Shown piece after piece: positions 62,620 to 64,000 of a DNA stretch of 64,000 nt. The notes beneath the pieces were generated by a model, which worked only from the letters and a program-made list of their open reading frames with translations, ran no database searches and was not told where the DNA came from. A program made the translations under genes and the position numbers. The DNA lies in assembly GCF_014207355.1 (NCBI RefSeq), contig NZ_JACHEF010000006.1:186001-250000 (forward strand), given 5' to 3'. Source of the DNA: Mesorhizobium sangaii. Its GTDB lineage: Bacteria > Pseudomonadota > Alphaproteobacteria > Rhizobiales > Rhizobiaceae. Within the stretch, counting starts at the first letter, position 1, and each line of letters begins with the position of its first letter.

Positions 62620-63776
62620 GTGCCGGGCCAAGTGGCTCGTCCATGGCCTTGGCTTTGTGCGGCCAGGGGCGCGCGGTCGCCATCATCGAACGAAGCGAAT
62701 TCCCGCGCCGAAAAGTCTGCGGCGAGTTCATGTCGGCAGTCAATCTGGAGCTGTTGGACCGTTTGGGGGCGGGCGCCGCCATTCGCGCCAAGGCAGGCCC
62801 GGAAGTCAGGCGAGTTGCATTGTTTGCGTCAGGCCCTGGCATTGACGCGGGCATGCCCCGGGCGGCGGGAGACGCTTTTGGGCGTGCACTTGGTCGCGAC
62901 GTTCTGGATGGCATCCTTTTGGACGCCGCCCGCAATGCCGGCGCCGATGTTTTTCAGCCTTGCCGCGCGGTGAAGATCATCAGCGATGGGGAGAACGCCA
63001 CGGTCCGGATCAGCGGCAAAGACGATGAGAGGGTTCTCGTTGCGCCAGTCGTGATAGCCGCGCATGGCTCTTGGGAGCAGGGAAAGCTTCCAACCAACCT
63101 CCCAAAAAGCAGTGCGCCTCATGATCTGTTTGGCTTCAAGGCGCATTTCAAAGGAGCTTCGCTCGCCCGAGACCTCATGCCTCTCCTGGTATTTCCGGGC
63201 GGCTATGGCGGCATGGTGTGGACGGATCAGGACAGGATGTCGCTGTCCTGCTGCATACGCCGCGATGTATTGGCCAGGTTGCGTGAGCAAAGTGGTGCCT
63301 TGTCGGCAGGCCAAGCCGTTCACGCGCACATCGTGGCATCCTGTCCTGGTGCAGGTTCCGCGATAGGGAGCGCAGCGCTCGATGGCGAATGGCTCGCCGC
63401 CGGGCCTATACGGCCTGGCATTCGTCCGCGTTTTGCCGACGACATATTTCGGGTCGGCAACATTGCCGGCGAGTCCCATCCCATCATCGCCGAAGGCATC
63501 TCCATGGCCTTGCAGTCCGGCTGGCTGTTGGCCACCGAATTGGCCAGGTTCGACCGATGGGATCGCGAGGCGCGCGTTGCCGCCGGCAGTCGCTACTCAA
63601 AGGCCTGGAACAGACAATTCGCAACCCGCATTCGCACCGCCGCTGTGTTGGCACGCATTGCAGTCCTCCCTCAATCCGCTGCGGCGATGAGGGCTTTCGT
63701 CAGTTGGTTTCCCGAAAGCCTGGCGATCGGAGCCAGATTGTCAGGCAAGACGAAAGCGCTGCCAGTTCTACGGTGA
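62598..63776 (+). CDS. FAD-dependent oxidoreductase (geranylgeranyl-reductase/monooxygenase-like)
   Basis: This predicted 392-residue flavoprotein has an N-terminal FAD site (AIVIGAGPSGSSMALAL, GxGxxG at residues 8-13), the RRKVCGEFMSAVNLELLDRL stretch common in geranylgeranyl-reductase-type and aromatic hydroxylases, and a C-terminal motif, FRVGNIAGESHPIIAEGISM. It probably hydroxylates or reduces the methylated polyketide, as flavoprotein hydroxylases do in alkylquinone pathways. The ATG at 62598 overlaps the methyltransferase. It is the last gene of the cluster seen in the window. Confidence 0.88.
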   Translation: MYDAIVIGAGPSGSSMALALCGQGRAVAIIERSEFPRRKVCGEFMSAVNLELLDRLGAGAAIRAKAGPEVRRVALFASGPGIDAGMPRAAGDAFGRALGRDVLDGILLDAARNAGADVFQPCRAVKIISDGENATVRISGKDDERVLVAPVVIAAHGSWEQGKLPTNLPKSSAPHDLFGFKAHFKGASLARDLMPLLVFPGGYGGMVWTDQDRMSLSCCIRRDVLARLREQSGALSAGQAVHAHIVASCPGAGSAIGSAALDGEWLAAGPIRPGIRPRFADDIFRVGNIAGESHPIIAEGISMALQSGWLLATELARFDRWDREARVAAGSRYSKAWNRQFATRIRTAAVLARIAVLPQSAAAMRAFVSWFPESLAIGARLSGKTKALPVLR

Positions 63777-64000
63777 TCGCTCCACTCAGGCCAACAAAAG
63801 CATGCTTTGGATCGGCCTTCAGTCCCTGTCGCCAAGCGTTGCGGCATCGATCAGAAGACGGTTGCGAAGTGGAGGAACCTGACAACGTTCGCTCCGTCAT
63901 GCAACTGCCGGGTTCGGCAGCGTGCGAAGTCGAAAACATGGTTGCCTGAGGAAATACTCCAGGGAGCTCCGCGCATAATTTCGGCCAGCAATCCGGAGCC
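63777..64000. other. End of window, no gene recognised
   Basis: The last 224 bases show no frame with an SD or motif. They may be the start of an intergenic region or the upstream part of a gene outside the window. Confidence 0.4.

Overview
The window reads as chromosomal DNA of a Rhizobiales alphaproteobacterium, most likely Mesorhizobium or a close relative. The basis is the high GC content, the codon usage, rhizobial families of unknown function (DUF930, a GLG1-like Cys-rich secreted peptide, DUF3300/DUF2950 envelope proteins), and short GC-rich palindromic repeats of the kind scattered through rhizobial genomes. No rRNA, tRNA, CRISPR array, transposase or integrase was seen. Start codons were chosen from visible Shine-Dalgarno (SD) sequences, so many coding regions are shorter than the longest open frame. 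Family names come from motifs read by eye; no database search was run.

Region 1 (about 0.2-9.1 kb) is a catabolic and uptake block: an NAD(P)-binding dehydrogenase with a C-terminal SAF domain, a TPP-dependent 2-oxo-acid/acetoin-type dehydrogenase complex (E1 alpha, E1 beta, E2), and a binding-protein-dependent ABC importer with a fused double permease. The substrate is unknown. The E2 linker carries two in-frame copies of a palindromic repeat, one on each side of the subunit-binding domain. A TonB-like DUF930 protein, a HAD phosphatase and an unknown gene follow.

Region 2 (about 11.9-19.2 kb) is a complete glucitol/sorbitol-type phosphotransferase system: GutM, two membrane subunits, IIA, and a dedicated HPr-Enzyme I fusion. 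It is followed by an unknown gene that diverges from a SorC-family regulator, and by a cupin. No sorbitol-6-phosphate dehydrogenase lies in the window.

Region 3 (about 19.3-28.8 kb) holds an RND efflux pump with its adaptor, a Cys-rich secreted peptide, a coupled pair made of a Wza-like coiled-coil protein and a glycine-rich repeat protein, and several small genes.

Region 4 (about 28.3-58.3 kb) is an accessory-looking, envelope-directed region. It has two sulfatase plus formylglycine-generating-enzyme (FGE) pairs, the first sulfatase broken by one in-frame amber codon. It also has a PPIase-HupE/UreJ-unknown-DUF3604 operon, an orphan glycine-betaine-type binding protein with an L,D-transpeptidase and a lipoprotein, a MarC protein, an HlyD/DUF2955 exporter pair, and a DUF3300-DUF2950-hydrolase-DUF4105 block. 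Four transcription units here are preceded by near-identical copies of a dyad motif (GTTAC-N12/13-GTAACTTAC, or a half of it), and two weaker copies lie nearby. This suggests one regulon tying together sulfatase, periplasmic folding and envelope genes. A winged-helix/TPR regulator sits beside the first site.

Region 5 (about 58.6-63.8 kb) holds an MscS-type channel and a three-gene cluster (type III polyketide synthase, methyltransferase, FAD-dependent oxidoreductase) laid out like phenolic-lipid/alkylquinone pathways.
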